From an uncultured Oscillospiraceae bacterium (lineage in GTDB: Bacteria > Bacillota > Clostridia > Oscillospirales > Oscillospiraceae): a stretch of 22,896 nucleotides of DNA. Below are positions 8,656 through 16,117 of this stretch, piece after piece (position 1 is the first letter of the stretch; each line of letters begins with the position of its first letter). The stretch lies in NCBI GenBank assembly GCA_910587205.1, contig CAJULZ010000034.1:1-22896 (forward strand), in the 5' to 3' direction. A program made the translations under genes and the position numbers. Below the pieces are notes generated by a model. That model was not told the DNA's origin and searched no databases. It saw only the letters and a list, made by a program, of their open reading frames with translations.

Positions 8656-8849
8656 ACACAACACCTCTCTGTTCTCTCGGGGGAGTTGGGAAAAGCGACG
8701 GGGCCGCGGCGGGGAAGGACCCACGCCGCGGCCAAAAGCAATCGCGTTGTTCCCTGTCCGTTGCCGGGCAGAAAATGGTCGGCTCATACCCGGGGCGGTC
8801 AGCGAATTAAAGTTCTTTTTGCCTCCTTTTTCTTCCAAGAAAAAGTGAG
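8656..8849 (-). other. livK-livH spacer with two hairpins
   Basis: This spacer contains no gene. An AT-rich palindrome (CTTTTTCTT with its complement, 8826-8845) lies four bases after the livK stop, and a GC-rich hairpin with 10-bp arms (GGCCGCGGCG at 8702-8711 and its complement at 8724-8733) lies nearer livH. Neither has a run of six or more U. Such hairpins between a binding-protein gene and its permease genes commonly stabilise the upstream mRNA or lower readthrough; that role is inferred. Confidence 0.6.
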
Positions 8850-10097
8850 TTACTGGGTGACGTATACGCCGTCAACTACTTTGACCACCACGGGGGCCTT
8901 GGAGACCTCGCCGCTCTCCAGCCACTTCATAGAGGTACCGGTGAGACCGTCCACAGAGAAGTCGCCGCCGGTGAATAGGGCGATGAGCGCGTCGCACAGC
9001 TGGGCGCTGTCCATGTCGGCGATGCCGTCCAGCTGGCAGCAAGCCTCATAGATGGCGTACATGCAGTCGTAGCCGTCGGCGGCAAACTGGTTGGGCAGGA
9101 TCTCGTGGGCGGCCTGGTAGGTCTCCACAAAGGTCTTGGTGCGCTCGTCGGTGCCGGAGGCGTTGAACGGGGTCATGAGCAGCAGGCCCTCGGCCAAGGA
9201 CTTGTCAAAGCCCTCCATGTCCAGCATACCGTCCATACCGTCGCCGCCGAAGAAAATGGGGGCGTAGCTCATCTGCTTGGCCTGGGCCAGGATGAGGGAG
9301 GCGGGGGTGTAGTAGATGGGCAGGAACACCAAGTCGGCCCCGGCATCCTTGCAGGCGTTGAGCTGCACGGTGTAGTCGGTGGTCTTGTCGTCGGGGTAGG
9401 TCTGGGCGGCCACCACCTCCAGGCCCAGCTCCTTGGCGTGGGCGATGAAAGCGTCGGCAATGCCGGTGGAGTAGGCGTCGCCGTTGTTATAGATGACGCC
9501 GATCTTGGTGCCCAGGCCCGCGTTCTTGAGGTACTCGGCGGCGGCGGTGCCCTGGCCGGGGTCGGTAAAGCACATCTGGAAGGCGTTGTCCTTATTGGCG
9601 GTGACGTCGGGGGAAGAAGCGGAGGGGGTGAGCTGGAAGTAACGGTCGGCGTAGGTCTCGGAAGCCACGGCCACGCAGGGGGCGGTGGTGGTGCAGCCGT
9701 AAATGACCAGCGGATCGTTCTTGGCCCAGTCCTTCAGCTTGTTGTAGGCGGATACGGCGGTGTCGGCCACGCCGGTGTCGTCCTGGAAGTCGTACTCCAG
9801 GCGGATGGGGCCGTTCATGGCGTTGATCTCGTCCACGGCGATCTGCGCGCCCCACTGGGTGGCGGTGCCGTACTGGGCCAGGTCGCCGGTGATGGGGCCG
9901 ATGCCGCCCACTTTAATAGTGACCACGTCGCTGCCCTGGCCGGCATTGCCGCTGTCGCCGGAGGGCTGGCTCTCCTGGGAGCCCGGCTGGGAGGCGGGGG
10001 GATTGCTGGTCTCGCCGCTGCTGTTGGAGCAGCCGGCCAGCAGGCCGAAGCACATGACGCCTGCCATCAGCAGGGCCGCAAGGTTTTTCTTCTTCAT
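8850..10097 (-). CDS. livK: Branched-chain amino-acid type substrate-binding lipoprotein
   Basis: This 415-residue lipoprotein captures the substrate outside the membrane and delivers it to LivHMGF. The signal peptide (residues 1-22) ends in the lipobox LLAGC with the lipidated Cys at 23. A Ser/Gly/Pro/Gln-rich linker (24-57) precedes the mature domain, which begins VVTIKVGGIGPITGDLAQYG, the standard start of type I periplasmic binding folds. The conserved opening YGTATQWGAQIAVDEINA and the later YNNGDAYSTGIADAF, FGGDGMDG and ADGYDCMYA segments complete the family pattern. It is first in the operon and has a consensus promoter at 10176-10204. The ligand is not readable; leucine-type amino acids are the default, but aromatic or other carboxylates are possible. 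Confidence 0.93.
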   Translation of the reverse strand: MKKKNLAALLMAGVMCFGLLAGCSNSSGETSNPPASQPGSQESQPSGDSGNAGQGSDVVTIKVGGIGPITGDLAQYGTATQWGAQIAVDEINAMNGPIRLEYDFQDDTGVADTAVSAYNKLKDWAKNDPLVIYGCTTTAPCVAVASETYADRYFQLTPSASSPDVTANKDNAFQMCFTDPGQGTAAAEYLKNAGLGTKIGVIYNNGDAYSTGIADAFIAHAKELGLEVVAAQTYPDDKTTDYTVQLNACKDAGADLVFLPIYYTPASLILAQAKQMSYAPIFFGGDGMDGMLDMEGFDKSLAEGLLLMTPFNASGTDERTKTFVETYQAAHEILPNQFAADGYDCMYAIYEACCQLDGIADMDSAQLCDALIALFTGGDFSVDGLTGTSMKWLESGEVSKAPVVVKVVDGVYVTQ

Positions 10098-10168
10098 TAC
10101 TGTGTTCCTCCTCTATGTCATGCTGACGATCCAAACATCGAAGGGGGCACGATTGCGCCCCCCAGATT

Positions 10169-10205
10169 GTTGACAATTATATACTTGGCCCAGGAGATTG
10201 TCAAC
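10169..10205 (-). promoter_or_regulatory. Consensus livK promoter flanked by an inverted repeat
   Basis: On the minus strand TTGACA (10199-10204), a 17-base spacer and TATAAT (10176-10181) form a perfect sigma-A promoter. The same stretch is framed by a perfect 9-bp inverted repeat, GTTGACAAT and ATTGTCAAC (10169-10177 and 10197-10205), so one arm covers the -35 box and the other the start region. A repressor binding both arms would block transcription; that is inference. Confidence 0.85.
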
Positions 10206-10216
10206 CGTCAAATATG

Positions 10217-10249
10217 CACAATGACCGTCCGCGAAGGACGGCCGTTGTG
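10217..10249 (-). terminator. Probable terminator hairpin after the SDR gene
   Basis: A 14-bp stem with one wobble and one mismatch (CACAATGACCGTCC paired with GGACGGCCGTTGTG) lies 23 bases after the SDR stop and just before the livK promoter. The trailing bases on the minus strand (GCATATTTG) are only moderately U-rich, so termination may be partial. Confidence 0.5.
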
Positions 10250-10272
10250 TTATATTGTGACGGACATTTTCT

Positions 10273-11004
10273 CTATATCACCATCCCGCCGTTGGGGGAA
10301 AGCACCTGGCCGGTGAAAAAAGACGCCTTGTCGGAGGCCAGGAACGCGATGGCGGCGGCGGCTTCCTCCGGCGTCCCAATGCGGCCCAAGGGGGTTTCCT
10401 CCGTGAGGGCGGCCAGGTCGGAAGGCGACAGGTGGGCGTTCATCTCCGTGCTGATCACCCCGGGGGCCACGCAGTTTACCCGGATATTAGAGGGGCCAAG
10501 CTCTTTGGCCAGCGCCTTAGTGTAGGCAATCACCGCTCCCTTGGTGGCGGAATAGGCCGCCTCGCAGGAGGCGCCCACCTGTCCCCACATGGAGGAGACG
10601 GTGACAATGGAGCCGGACTTGCGTCCCAGCATATGGGGGAGCACGGCACGGCAGCAGTGGTGCACGCCGTCCACGTTGACGGCGAACAGGCGCCGCCATT
10701 CATCTCCGTCAATTTGACTGATGAGACCCACGTGGGAGATGCCGGCGGCACAAACCAAAATGTCAAGTTGACAAAATTTTTCCAACACATTGTCAACCAT
10801 CCGCTCCACCTGGGCGGGGTCGGCCACATCCGCCTGGACGGCCATGGCGGGCGCGCCCAGCCCGGAGAGTTCCCGGGCTAGGGCCTCGGCCCGTTCCTGG
10901 CGGCGTTCGTAGCCCACGGCGACCCCCCAGCCCCAACCGGCCATGAGCCGGGCGGCGGCGGCCCCGATCCCCCGGGAACCTCCGGTAATCAGCGCATATT
11001 TCAT
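10273..11004 (-). CDS. SDR family oxidoreductase (FabG/YmfI-like)
   Basis: This 243-residue short-chain dehydrogenase reduces a carbonyl with NAD(P)H. The Rossmann loop is TGGSRGIG (7-14), the structural motif appears as CAAG (85-88) in place of NNAG, and the catalytic set is Asn110, Ser138, Tyr151 and Lys155 (YSATK). The segment SSMWGQVGASCEAAYSATKGAVIAYTKALAKELGP resembles the Firmicute YmfI group, which reduces a 5-aminopentanone modification on elongation factor P, but it is also close to FabG ketoacyl-ACP reductases, and I cannot separate the two. No fatty-acid or efp gene is adjacent. The ribosome site is GGAGG, 8 bases before ATG. Codons around residues 70-85 are unusually AT-rich and contain the same inverted repeat as the livK promoter. 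Confidence 0.87.
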   Translation of the reverse strand: MKYALITGGSRGIGAAAARLMAGWGWGVAVGYERRQERAEALARELSGLGAPAMAVQADVADPAQVERMVDNVLEKFCQLDILVCAAGISHVGLISQIDGDEWRRLFAVNVDGVHHCCRAVLPHMLGRKSGSIVTVSSMWGQVGASCEAAYSATKGAVIAYTKALAKELGPSNIRVNCVAPGVISTEMNAHLSPSDLAALTEETPLGRIGTPEEAAAAIAFLASDKASFFTGQVLSPNGGMVI

Positions 11005-11073
11005 CCGTCGTGCCTCCCTCTTGGCAGTTTACCGCAAATGCAGTGTAAAAAAATTGGCTCAAATTTTAAAAGG

Positions 11074-11100
11074 AAAGACACGCGTAGTGCGTGTCTTTTT
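11074..11100. terminator. Hairpin AAAGACACGC/GCGTGTCTTT
   Basis: A perfect 10-bp stem with loop GTAGT is followed by TTTTT on the plus strand (to 11100) and by TTTCCTTTT on the minus strand. It lies between tRNA-Val and the SDR gene and probably acts as a backup stop for readthrough from the tRNA. Confidence 0.65.
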
Positions 11101-11114
11101 CTCATCCTGTGCAA

Positions 11115-11151
11115 ACAAAAAAGCTGCCGCAAGCGATACGGCGCTTGCGGC
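11115..11151 (-). terminator. Intrinsic terminator of tRNA-Val
   Basis: On the minus strand a perfect 10-bp stem (GCCGCAAGCG, loop CCGTAT, CGCTTGCGGC) is followed by AGCTTTTTT. It starts a few bases after the encoded CCA end of the tRNA. Confidence 0.88.
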
Positions 11152-11155
11152 GGCA

Positions 11156-11232
11156 TGGTGGACGATACAGGACTCGAACCTGTGACCTCCCGCACGTCAA
11201 GCGGATGCTCATACCAGCTGAGCTAATCGTCC
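11156..11232 (-). tRNA. tRNA-Val (anticodon GAC)
   Basis: The minus strand folds into a full cloverleaf: acceptor GGACGAT/ATCGTCC, D stem GCTC/GAGC, anticodon stem TCCGC/GCGGG (one G-U pair) with loop TTGACGT, and T arm ACAGG-TTCGAGT-CCTGT. The anticodon is GAC, which reads GUC and GUU valine codons. The discriminator is A and the CCA end is encoded (11156-11158). A consensus promoter lies 37 bases upstream and a terminator directly follows, so it is a single-gene unit. Confidence 0.95.
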
Positions 11233-11268
11233 ATATTGGGCTTGTCCAGGCGCTGCCGGACGAACCCT

Positions 11269-11297
11269 ATTATAGCGGCCCCGGTGCCTGTTGTCAA
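11269..11297 (-). promoter_or_regulatory. Promoter of tRNA-Val
   Basis: On the minus strand TTGACA (11292-11297), a 17-base spacer and TATAAT (11269-11274) form a perfect consensus sigma-A promoter, as expected for a highly expressed stable RNA. Confidence 0.9.
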
Positions 11298-11321
11298 GGG
11301 CTTTTTTCTGTGCCCGGACAG

Positions 11322-12200
11322 TCAAAGCCCCGTCAGGTCGAAAGCGGGGATAAACTGATCCCCGGCGGAGCCCAGTTCCTGGACATATCCGGGCAGGCCC
11401 AGGTTTTCCATATACTCTTGTGCGGCCCGCAGCTCAGAGGGGCGCAGGGTGCGCCTGAGCTCCGGAAATGCCTCCAGCGCCCCCGCCGGAGTGTACTGGG
11501 CCATGAGGGAGAACAGCACCGCCCCGGGGGGAAAGCTGTCTGCTATCCAATCCATCACCCGCTTGGCCTCCGCCGCCTGCCCAGGCAGGACCAGGTGCCG
11601 GATGAGCACGCCGCTTTTCAGCATACCGTCCTCCAGCCGCGCCGGACCCCGCTGACGGTACATCTCCGAAATGGCGGCTTTGGCCGCCTCCGGATAGTCC
11701 CCCGCGCCGGAATATTTCTCCGCCAGGCCGGGTGTGAGGTATTTTAAATCGGGCAGGTATATGTCCACCTTATCCTTCAGGGCGAGCAGCGTTTCCACCC
11801 GCTCGTACCCTCCGCTGTTCCACACCACCGGCAGGCCCCCCGGTGCAGGCCGTTCCAACACCCGGGCCAGTACGTGGGAGAATTGGGTAGGCGTGACCAG
11901 CTCGATGCAGGAGGCCCCCTCCTTCGCCAGCCGCTGGAACACGGCGTACAGCTCGTCCTCCGTCGTGGGTTTGCCGAACTTCCCCCGGCTGATGGGGGCG
12001 TTCTGGCAGAACACGCACCCCAGGGTGCAGCCGGAAAAAAACACCGTTCCAGCCCCGGCTTTTCCGGAGATGCAGGGTTCCTCCCATGGGTGGAGCGCCG
12101 CCCGTGCGCACACCGGCAGATCAGGCATCTTGCAAAATCCCTCGCCGTGGGCCTCGTCCCGGAGCGCCCCGCACCGGCGGGGACAGAGGTTGCAGATCAT
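11322..12200 (-). CDS. Radical SAM protein, PflX-like (COG1313 type)
   Basis: This 292-residue protein belongs to the radical SAM superfamily, which cleaves S-adenosylmethionine with a [4Fe-4S] cluster to make a radical. The cluster motif is CTLGCVFC with Cys58, Cys62 and Cys65. The N-terminus carries an extra cysteine set, ICNLCPRRCG (Cys3, Cys6, Cys10) and Cys23, typical of the PflX group, along with the conserved WEEPCISG, NSGGYE and DIYLPDLKY segments. It resembles glycyl-radical activating enzymes, but no glycyl-radical enzyme is nearby and the substrate of this family is not known to me. The start at 12200 is chosen because it begins at the conserved ICNLC; a longer frame overlaps the trxA terminator. 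The spacing from AAGGGGG to ATG is somewhat long. Confidence 0.85.
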   Translation of the reverse strand: MICNLCPRRCGALRDEAHGEGFCKMPDLPVCARAALHPWEEPCISGKAGAGTVFFSGCTLGCVFCQNAPISRGKFGKPTTEDELYAVFQRLAKEGASCIELVTPTQFSHVLARVLERPAPGGLPVVWNSGGYERVETLLALKDKVDIYLPDLKYLTPGLAEKYSGAGDYPEAAKAAISEMYRQRGPARLEDGMLKSGVLIRHLVLPGQAAEAKRVMDWIADSFPPGAVLFSLMAQYTPAGALEAFPELRRTLRPSELRAAQEYMENLGLPGYVQELGSAGDQFIPAFDLTGL

Positions 12201-12235
12201 AGCGCCCGGAGCCCCCTTTTTATTGTCGTATTTCT

Positions 12236-12268
12236 GCAAAAGCCGGCCCGCCCCTTTCAGGGCGGGCC
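12236..12268 (-). terminator. Terminator of the glf-glycosyltransferase-trxA operon
   Basis: On the minus strand a GGCCCGCCC stem (arms 12245-12254 and 12260-12268, loop of about 5) is followed by GGCTTTTG. It begins about a dozen bases after the trxA stop. Confidence 0.8.
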
Positions 12269-12280
12269 CATGCATTGATG

Positions 12281-12589
12281 TCAATCCAGCAGCGCCAGCA
12301 GGTCGGCCTTGGGGCGGGCGCCCACGGCCTTGTTGACGGCCTCGCCGCCCTTGAACACCAGGAGGGTGGGAATGCTCATCACGCCAAACTGGGCGGCCAG
12401 CTCAGGCTGCTCATCCACGTTGACTTTGCCCACCACGATGTCATCCCGCTCCTCGGCGATCTCGTCCACCACGGGGGATACCATGCGGCAGGGGCCGCAC
12501 CAGGGGGCCCAGAAGTCCACCAGTACGGTTTTGGGGGATTGGAGCACCAGCTCATCGAAGTTTTCCTGGGTAATAGTCTGTACGGACAT
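12281..12589 (-). CDS. trxA: Thioredoxin
   Basis: This 102-residue protein is a canonical thioredoxin, a cytoplasmic thiol-disulfide reductant. The active site is WCGPC with Cys31 and Cys34, Asp25 is present in the VDFWAPW segment, and the cis-proline is Pro74 in SIPT. The length and fold are standard, with no signal peptide. The ribosome site AAGGAGAT lies close to the ATG at 12589. It starts 17 bases after the glycosyltransferase stop and has no separate promoter that I can see, so it is probably cotranscribed with the cell-surface sugar genes. Thioredoxin reductase is not in the window. Confidence 0.96.
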   Translation of the reverse strand: MSVQTITQENFDELVLQSPKTVLVDFWAPWCGPCRMVSPVVDEIAEERDDIVVGKVNVDEQPELAAQFGVMSIPTLLVFKGGEAVNKAVGARPKADLLALLD

Positions 12590-12606
12590 GGCTGTAAATC
12601 TCCTTT

Positions 12607-13635
12607 TCAGTTAAACTTATAAATTTTCCGGGCAAGGCGGTAGAGTCCTACGGACAGCTTCCGCCCCTGGTAGCCGGGGATGTTGGTGCCCACGTTGGTG
12701 GCCTTGTAGCGGCAGCGGCGATAGAGGGCGGCGTTCTTCTGCCGCAGGTACTCCCACAGCTCGGTGCGCAGGCCCAGGGACTGGGGGGTGTTGGCAATAA
12801 CGGAGAAGATGGATGAGATGGACATCATCATGGACAGGTAATTAAGCATATACCGCCCCAGCCGGGGCTGGGTGGCCTTGATGGACATCACATCGTGGGA
12901 GGCGATCATCTGCTTGGTGACCCGCACCTGCTGGTCGATGCGCCCGGCCATGACCGCCTCGTTCACGCTCTGGTCGGCCCGGCCGATGAAGTAGCGGTAC
13001 AGGTCCAGGTCCATATAGTACAGCGTCTTGACGTAGGGCAGGGGCTGGTAGACAAAGATATTGTCCACATAGAAGGTGTGCTTGGGCAGCTCCAGCCCGC
13101 AGTCCCGCAGCAGCCCGGTGCGGTAGATGACAGAGTGCATCAGCAGGTATTGGGAGGCGCGGAAGTGGCGGATGGAGTCCCAGGTGAAGATCTCCCCCAT
13201 GGGGAACACGTTTTTATAGCCCATGGCCTTGCGGGTGTTGTCCTCCGCGTGTTCATAGACATAGTTGGCAATGAGCAGGTCCACCGGGGCGGGCATGGCG
13301 GAGAACTCCCGCAGCTTGGCCATCACCTGGGTCAAGGCGGCGGTATCCAGCCAGTCGTCGGAGTCCACCACCTTGTAATAAAGGCCCCGGGCGTTGCGGA
13401 TACCCTGGTTGACGCCCTCGCCGTGGCCGCCGTTCTCCTGGTGGATAGCCCGGATGATGCCGGGGTGTTTTGCCGCCCACTCGTCGCACTTGGCGGGGGT
13501 ATCGTCCTTGGTGGAGCCGTCGTCCACCAGGATGATCTCCGCGTCTTCCCCGGCGGCGAGCAGGGTTTCAACGCAGTGATCCATATAGGCCGCCGAGTTG
13601 TAGCAGGGCACGGCAAAGGTAATCAGTTTGTCCAT
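12607..13635 (-). CDS. Glycosyltransferase family 2
   Basis: This 342-residue enzyme transfers a sugar from a nucleotide donor to a glycan acceptor. The GT-A fold shows TFAVPCYNSAAYMDHCV at the N-terminus, DDGSTKDDTP (38-47) and the metal-binding DSDDW motif (91-95). The C-terminal half has the shape of GT2 proteins that build surface polysaccharide, ending in a basic tail without membrane helices. The start at 13635 follows GGAGAG; an upstream extension of the frame lacks a ribosome site. It lies 104 bases downstream of glf, so it may use UDP-galactofuranose as donor, or may add another sugar to the same glycan; this is inference from neighbours. Confidence 0.9.
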   Translation of the reverse strand: MDKLITFAVPCYNSAAYMDHCVETLLAAGEDAEIILVDDGSTKDDTPAKCDEWAAKHPGIIRAIHQENGGHGEGVNQGIRNARGLYYKVVDSDDWLDTAALTQVMAKLREFSAMPAPVDLLIANYVYEHAEDNTRKAMGYKNVFPMGEIFTWDSIRHFRASQYLLMHSVIYRTGLLRDCGLELPKHTFYVDNIFVYQPLPYVKTLYYMDLDLYRYFIGRADQSVNEAVMAGRIDQQVRVTKQMIASHDVMSIKATQPRLGRYMLNYLSMMMSISSIFSVIANTPQSLGLRTELWEYLRQKNAALYRRCRYKATNVGTNIPGYQGRKLSVGLYRLARKIYKFN

Positions 13636-13739
13636 AACGGTCTCTCCTAACGTACAGGATGCCCGCGAGGGGGCGGTTTCAATCATTTTGCCGGCGCACG
13701 GGCCGCGATGGGGCCCTGCCGGACTTCGGCTTGGGGCCG

Positions 13740-14939
13740 TTAGAGCATCTTGTCGGTCAATTCCAGCGCCCTTGCGGCGATGGCGTCCATGTTGTAATAC
13801 TTGTACTCCGCCAGGCGGCCCAGCAGATGCAGACCGGGGTACTGGGCGGCAAGTTCGGCATACTTGGCGTACAGGGCGTTGTTCTCGGGGTTAATGATGG
13901 CGTAATAGGGGATCTCGCCCGCTTTCCCGGTGTAGGCCCTGGAGTACTCCCGCATGATGGTGGTGACGCCGGGCATTTCCTGCCCGGTGAGGTGCTTGAA
14001 CTCAGTGATGCGGGTGAAGTCGCCGTCCACGGTGTAGTTCACCGTGCCGTGGCTCTGGAAGAAGTCCTGGGGCAGGGTCTCATAGCCGAAGTCCAGGGTG
14101 CGGTAGGGCAGGGGGCCGAACCGGAACCCGAACAGCTCGTCGGCCTGGCCGGTATAGATGACAGGGCCGTTAAAGGGCGCGCCGTCCAGCTTGATGACGC
14201 CGTCCGCCAGCCCCAGCCGCCCCAGCGCGTCCACCCCCAGCTCCACAGTGATGTTGGGGTGGTCCAGCATCCTCTCAAACATGGGGGTGTAGCCGTCCAG
14301 CGGCATCCCCTGGTAGGCGTCCTGGAAATAGCGGCCGTCCCGGGACAGCCGCACCGGCACCCGGGCGGTGGTGCTGGGGTCGATCTCCTCGGGGGTCTGC
14401 CCCCACTGCTTCATGGTGTAGTGGACGAACACGTGCTCATACACGTAATCGGCGATGGCGGCGATTTCCGGGTCAGGGTTCTGGCGCAGCTCCAGAATCG
14501 TCACCTGGCTCTGGGCAGGGTAGGCGTCCAGCAGCTTTTGCCCCAGCCGCGCCCCCTCCTGTTCGCCGAAAGCGTTTTTCAAAGAATCCAGGTTGAAGGG
14601 GACGGGGAAAAAGAACCGCCCGTCCGTGGACTTGCGGGGCGGGACAACCTCCGGGTTGTCCCGGGGCAGGTTGGCGATGACCTTGTGCTGGTAGCGCCGC
14701 CATTTGGTGAACCGGGACAGGTAGTCGAACACCCGCTTGTCGTTGGTGTGGAAGATGTGGGGGCCGTAGAAGTGGATGAGGACGCCCGCCCCGTCCGGGC
14801 CGTCGCAGGCGTTGCCTGCCACATGGGGGCGGCGCTCCAGCACCAGCACCTGTTTGCCGCCGTCCTCGGCCAGCCGCCGGGCGGTAACGGCCCCGGCGTA
14901 GCCCGCGCCTACTACCAGCGCGTCATATTGCTTCATCAT
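13740..14939 (-). CDS. glf: UDP-galactopyranose mutase
   Basis: This 399-residue flavoenzyme converts UDP-galactopyranose to UDP-galactofuranose, the donor for galactofuranose-containing surface glycans. The FAD-binding loop is GAGYAG (11-16), followed by ERRPHVAGNA, and the substrate region includes FYGPHIFHTND (57-67). Later family landmarks are visible too: the QKLLDAYPAQ segment, FTRITEFKHLTGQE and the closing GRLAEYKYYNMDAIAARAL. The length fits the bacterial enzyme. The first ATG of the pair at 14939 is used because GGAGAGG lies 7 bases before it. An extended -10 promoter about 70 bases upstream drives the glf, glycosyltransferase and trxA operon. Confidence 0.96.
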   Translation of the reverse strand: MMKQYDALVVGAGYAGAVTARRLAEDGGKQVLVLERRPHVAGNACDGPDGAGVLIHFYGPHIFHTNDKRVFDYLSRFTKWRRYQHKVIANLPRDNPEVVPPRKSTDGRFFFPVPFNLDSLKNAFGEQEGARLGQKLLDAYPAQSQVTILELRQNPDPEIAAIADYVYEHVFVHYTMKQWGQTPEEIDPSTTARVPVRLSRDGRYFQDAYQGMPLDGYTPMFERMLDHPNITVELGVDALGRLGLADGVIKLDGAPFNGPVIYTGQADELFGFRFGPLPYRTLDFGYETLPQDFFQSHGTVNYTVDGDFTRITEFKHLTGQEMPGVTTIMREYSRAYTGKAGEIPYYAIINPENNALYAKYAELAAQYPGLHLLGRLAEYKYYNMDAIAARALELTDKML

Positions 14940-15011
14940 ATTTATGCCTCTCCAGTCAAATGGGCGGCGATGCCGCCTGGCGTGTCGCGTCGTTTTGCCG
15001 TATCATGAAAA

Positions 15012-15020
15012 ATTATATCA
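15012..15020 (-). promoter_or_regulatory. Extended -10 promoter of glf
   Basis: TGATATAAT on the minus strand is a perfect extended -10 about 73 bases before the glf start. The matching -35 position (TTCCCC) is poor, so the element relies on the TGN extension. Confidence 0.65.
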
Positions 15021-15063
15021 CAGTTCCCCCGCCGGGGGAAGGGGAAAAATATTAAGACTTCCG

Positions 15064-15093
15064 AAAAAAGCGGCCGCGGCGGACGCCGCGGCC
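15064..15093 (-). terminator. Intrinsic terminator of the DegV gene
   Basis: On the minus strand a GC-rich 9-bp stem (GGCCGCGGC, loop GTCC region, GCCGCGGCC) is followed by GCTTTTTT. It begins about 20 bases after the degV-family stop codon. Confidence 0.88.
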
Positions 15094-15113
15094 ACATTGT
15101 ATATCTTGCAAAA

Positions 15114-15950
15114 TCAATACGCCGCCACGATGCCCCCGGAATTGGCATAGAAGGAGCTGATGCCCCGGGTCTCCTCAATGCGGACATCGGCGAAATCGCA
15201 GGTCTTGAAGGCCAGCGAACGCAGGTACTCCGCCCGCTCCCGGCATAGGCAGTGGGAGATGCACAGCAGCTGCCCCCGGTGCCGGGGGTCGTCCGCCATG
15301 ATGGCGGCCAGCTTGTTCAGCGCCTGCTTGACGGACAGGGCCTGGCCGTGGCGCATAATCTCCCCCTGGGGGGTGGAGCCCATCACCAGCTTGACCCGCA
15401 GCGCCCCCGTGACCAGGGACTGAACCCGGGTAAGCCGTCCAGCTTTGCGTAGGATGTCCAGGTTTTCCAGCACGAACAGGGTGTTCATCTGGGCAATGCG
15501 CCGCTCCATCTCCGCCACTACGCCGTCAAAGGGCAGCCCGGAGCCCGCCAGCTTGACGAGGGCGAGGGCGATATGGGTTTCGCCGGCGGAGGCGGAGCAG
15601 GAGTTGAACACGTGGATGTTCCGGTCAGGGTGCTCCTCCCGGAAAATCTGGGCCGCTTGCCAGGCGCTGTTGTGGGAGCCGGAGAGCAGCGCCGACAGCG
15701 TCACCACGTAGATATCCCCCTGGGCGGCTTCGTAGGCGGCCAGGTATTCCGCCGGGGAGGGGCAGGAGGTGGTGGAGGCCTGCTGGCACATGGCCATGGC
15801 GTCCACCAGCTGCTCGGTGTTCAGGCGCTCGTCGTCCCGGAACTCGCTGTCCCCCACGTGGATGGTGAGGGGGACACTGTGGAATGGCCCGGAGGACAGC
15901 AGGTCCGGGCTGAGGTCGCAGCAGCTGTCCACAATGATTTTGAAACTCAT
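15114..15950 (-). CDS. DegV family protein (fatty-acid binding)
   Basis: This 278-residue protein belongs to the DegV/FakB family, cytoplasmic proteins that hold a fatty acid, in some cases for phosphorylation by the kinase FakA. The N-terminus FKIIVDSCCDLSPDLL, the TSCPSPAEYLAAYE segment, the nucleotide-site-like TLSALLSGSHNSAWQAA and the conserved NLDILRKAGRLTRVQSLV motif are all present. Length is normal. The start at 15950 has GGAG 9 bases upstream; an ATG five codons earlier lacks spacing for that site. A promoter at 15985-16013 and a terminator at 15064-15093 make it monocistronic. Whether it is a FakB partner cannot be stated because no fakA gene is near. Confidence 0.93.
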   Translation of the reverse strand: MSFKIIVDSCCDLSPDLLSSGPFHSVPLTIHVGDSEFRDDERLNTEQLVDAMAMCQQASTTSCPSPAEYLAAYEAAQGDIYVVTLSALLSGSHNSAWQAAQIFREEHPDRNIHVFNSCSASAGETHIALALVKLAGSGLPFDGVVAEMERRIAQMNTLFVLENLDILRKAGRLTRVQSLVTGALRVKLVMGSTPQGEIMRHGQALSVKQALNKLAAIMADDPRHRGQLLCISHCLCRERAEYLRSLAFKTCDFADVRIEETRGISSFYANSGGIVAAY

Positions 15951-15984
15951 ACAAAAAAACTCCAAACGTCATTTTAATAATTAC

Positions 15985-16013
15985 ATGATAGCAGAGCCAG
16001 TATGGAAAGTCAA
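15985..16013 (-). promoter_or_regulatory. Promoter of the DegV gene
   Basis: On the minus strand TTGACT (16008-16013), a 17-base spacer and TATCAT (15985-15990) lie 35 bases before the start codon. It is divergent from the flavodiiron promoter, with the -35 boxes 44 bases apart. Confidence 0.85.
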
Positions 16014-16057
16014 GGGAAACCGGGGGAAATCTGCCGCGGTTCTGGGCAAAATACCGC

Positions 16058-16086
16058 TTGACGCGGGGGGGTATCCATAGTAGAAT
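16058..16086 (+). promoter_or_regulatory. Promoter of the flavodiiron gene
   Basis: TTGACG (16058-16063), a 17-base spacer containing a run of seven G, and TAGAAT (16081-16086) lie 32 bases before the start codon, followed by ribosome site AGGGAGG. Confidence 0.8.
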
Positions 16087-16117
16087 CGTGGGGAATAAAT
16101 ACCAAGGGAGGCTGCCA

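Noticed and set aside
8656..8838. An N-terminal extension of LivH of 61 residues
   Set aside because: It would cover a GC hairpin and the livK-livH spacer; AGAGGTG and the family N-terminus both fix the start at 8655.
11298..11330. GGGCTTT/AAAGCCC pairing after the radical SAM gene as its terminator
   Set aside because: The inner part is poorly paired and no U tract follows on the minus strand; it also runs up to the tRNA-Val promoter.
12201..12284. A longer radical SAM start inside the trxA end
   Set aside because: It would be translated through the trxA terminator and lacks family sequence before ICNLC.
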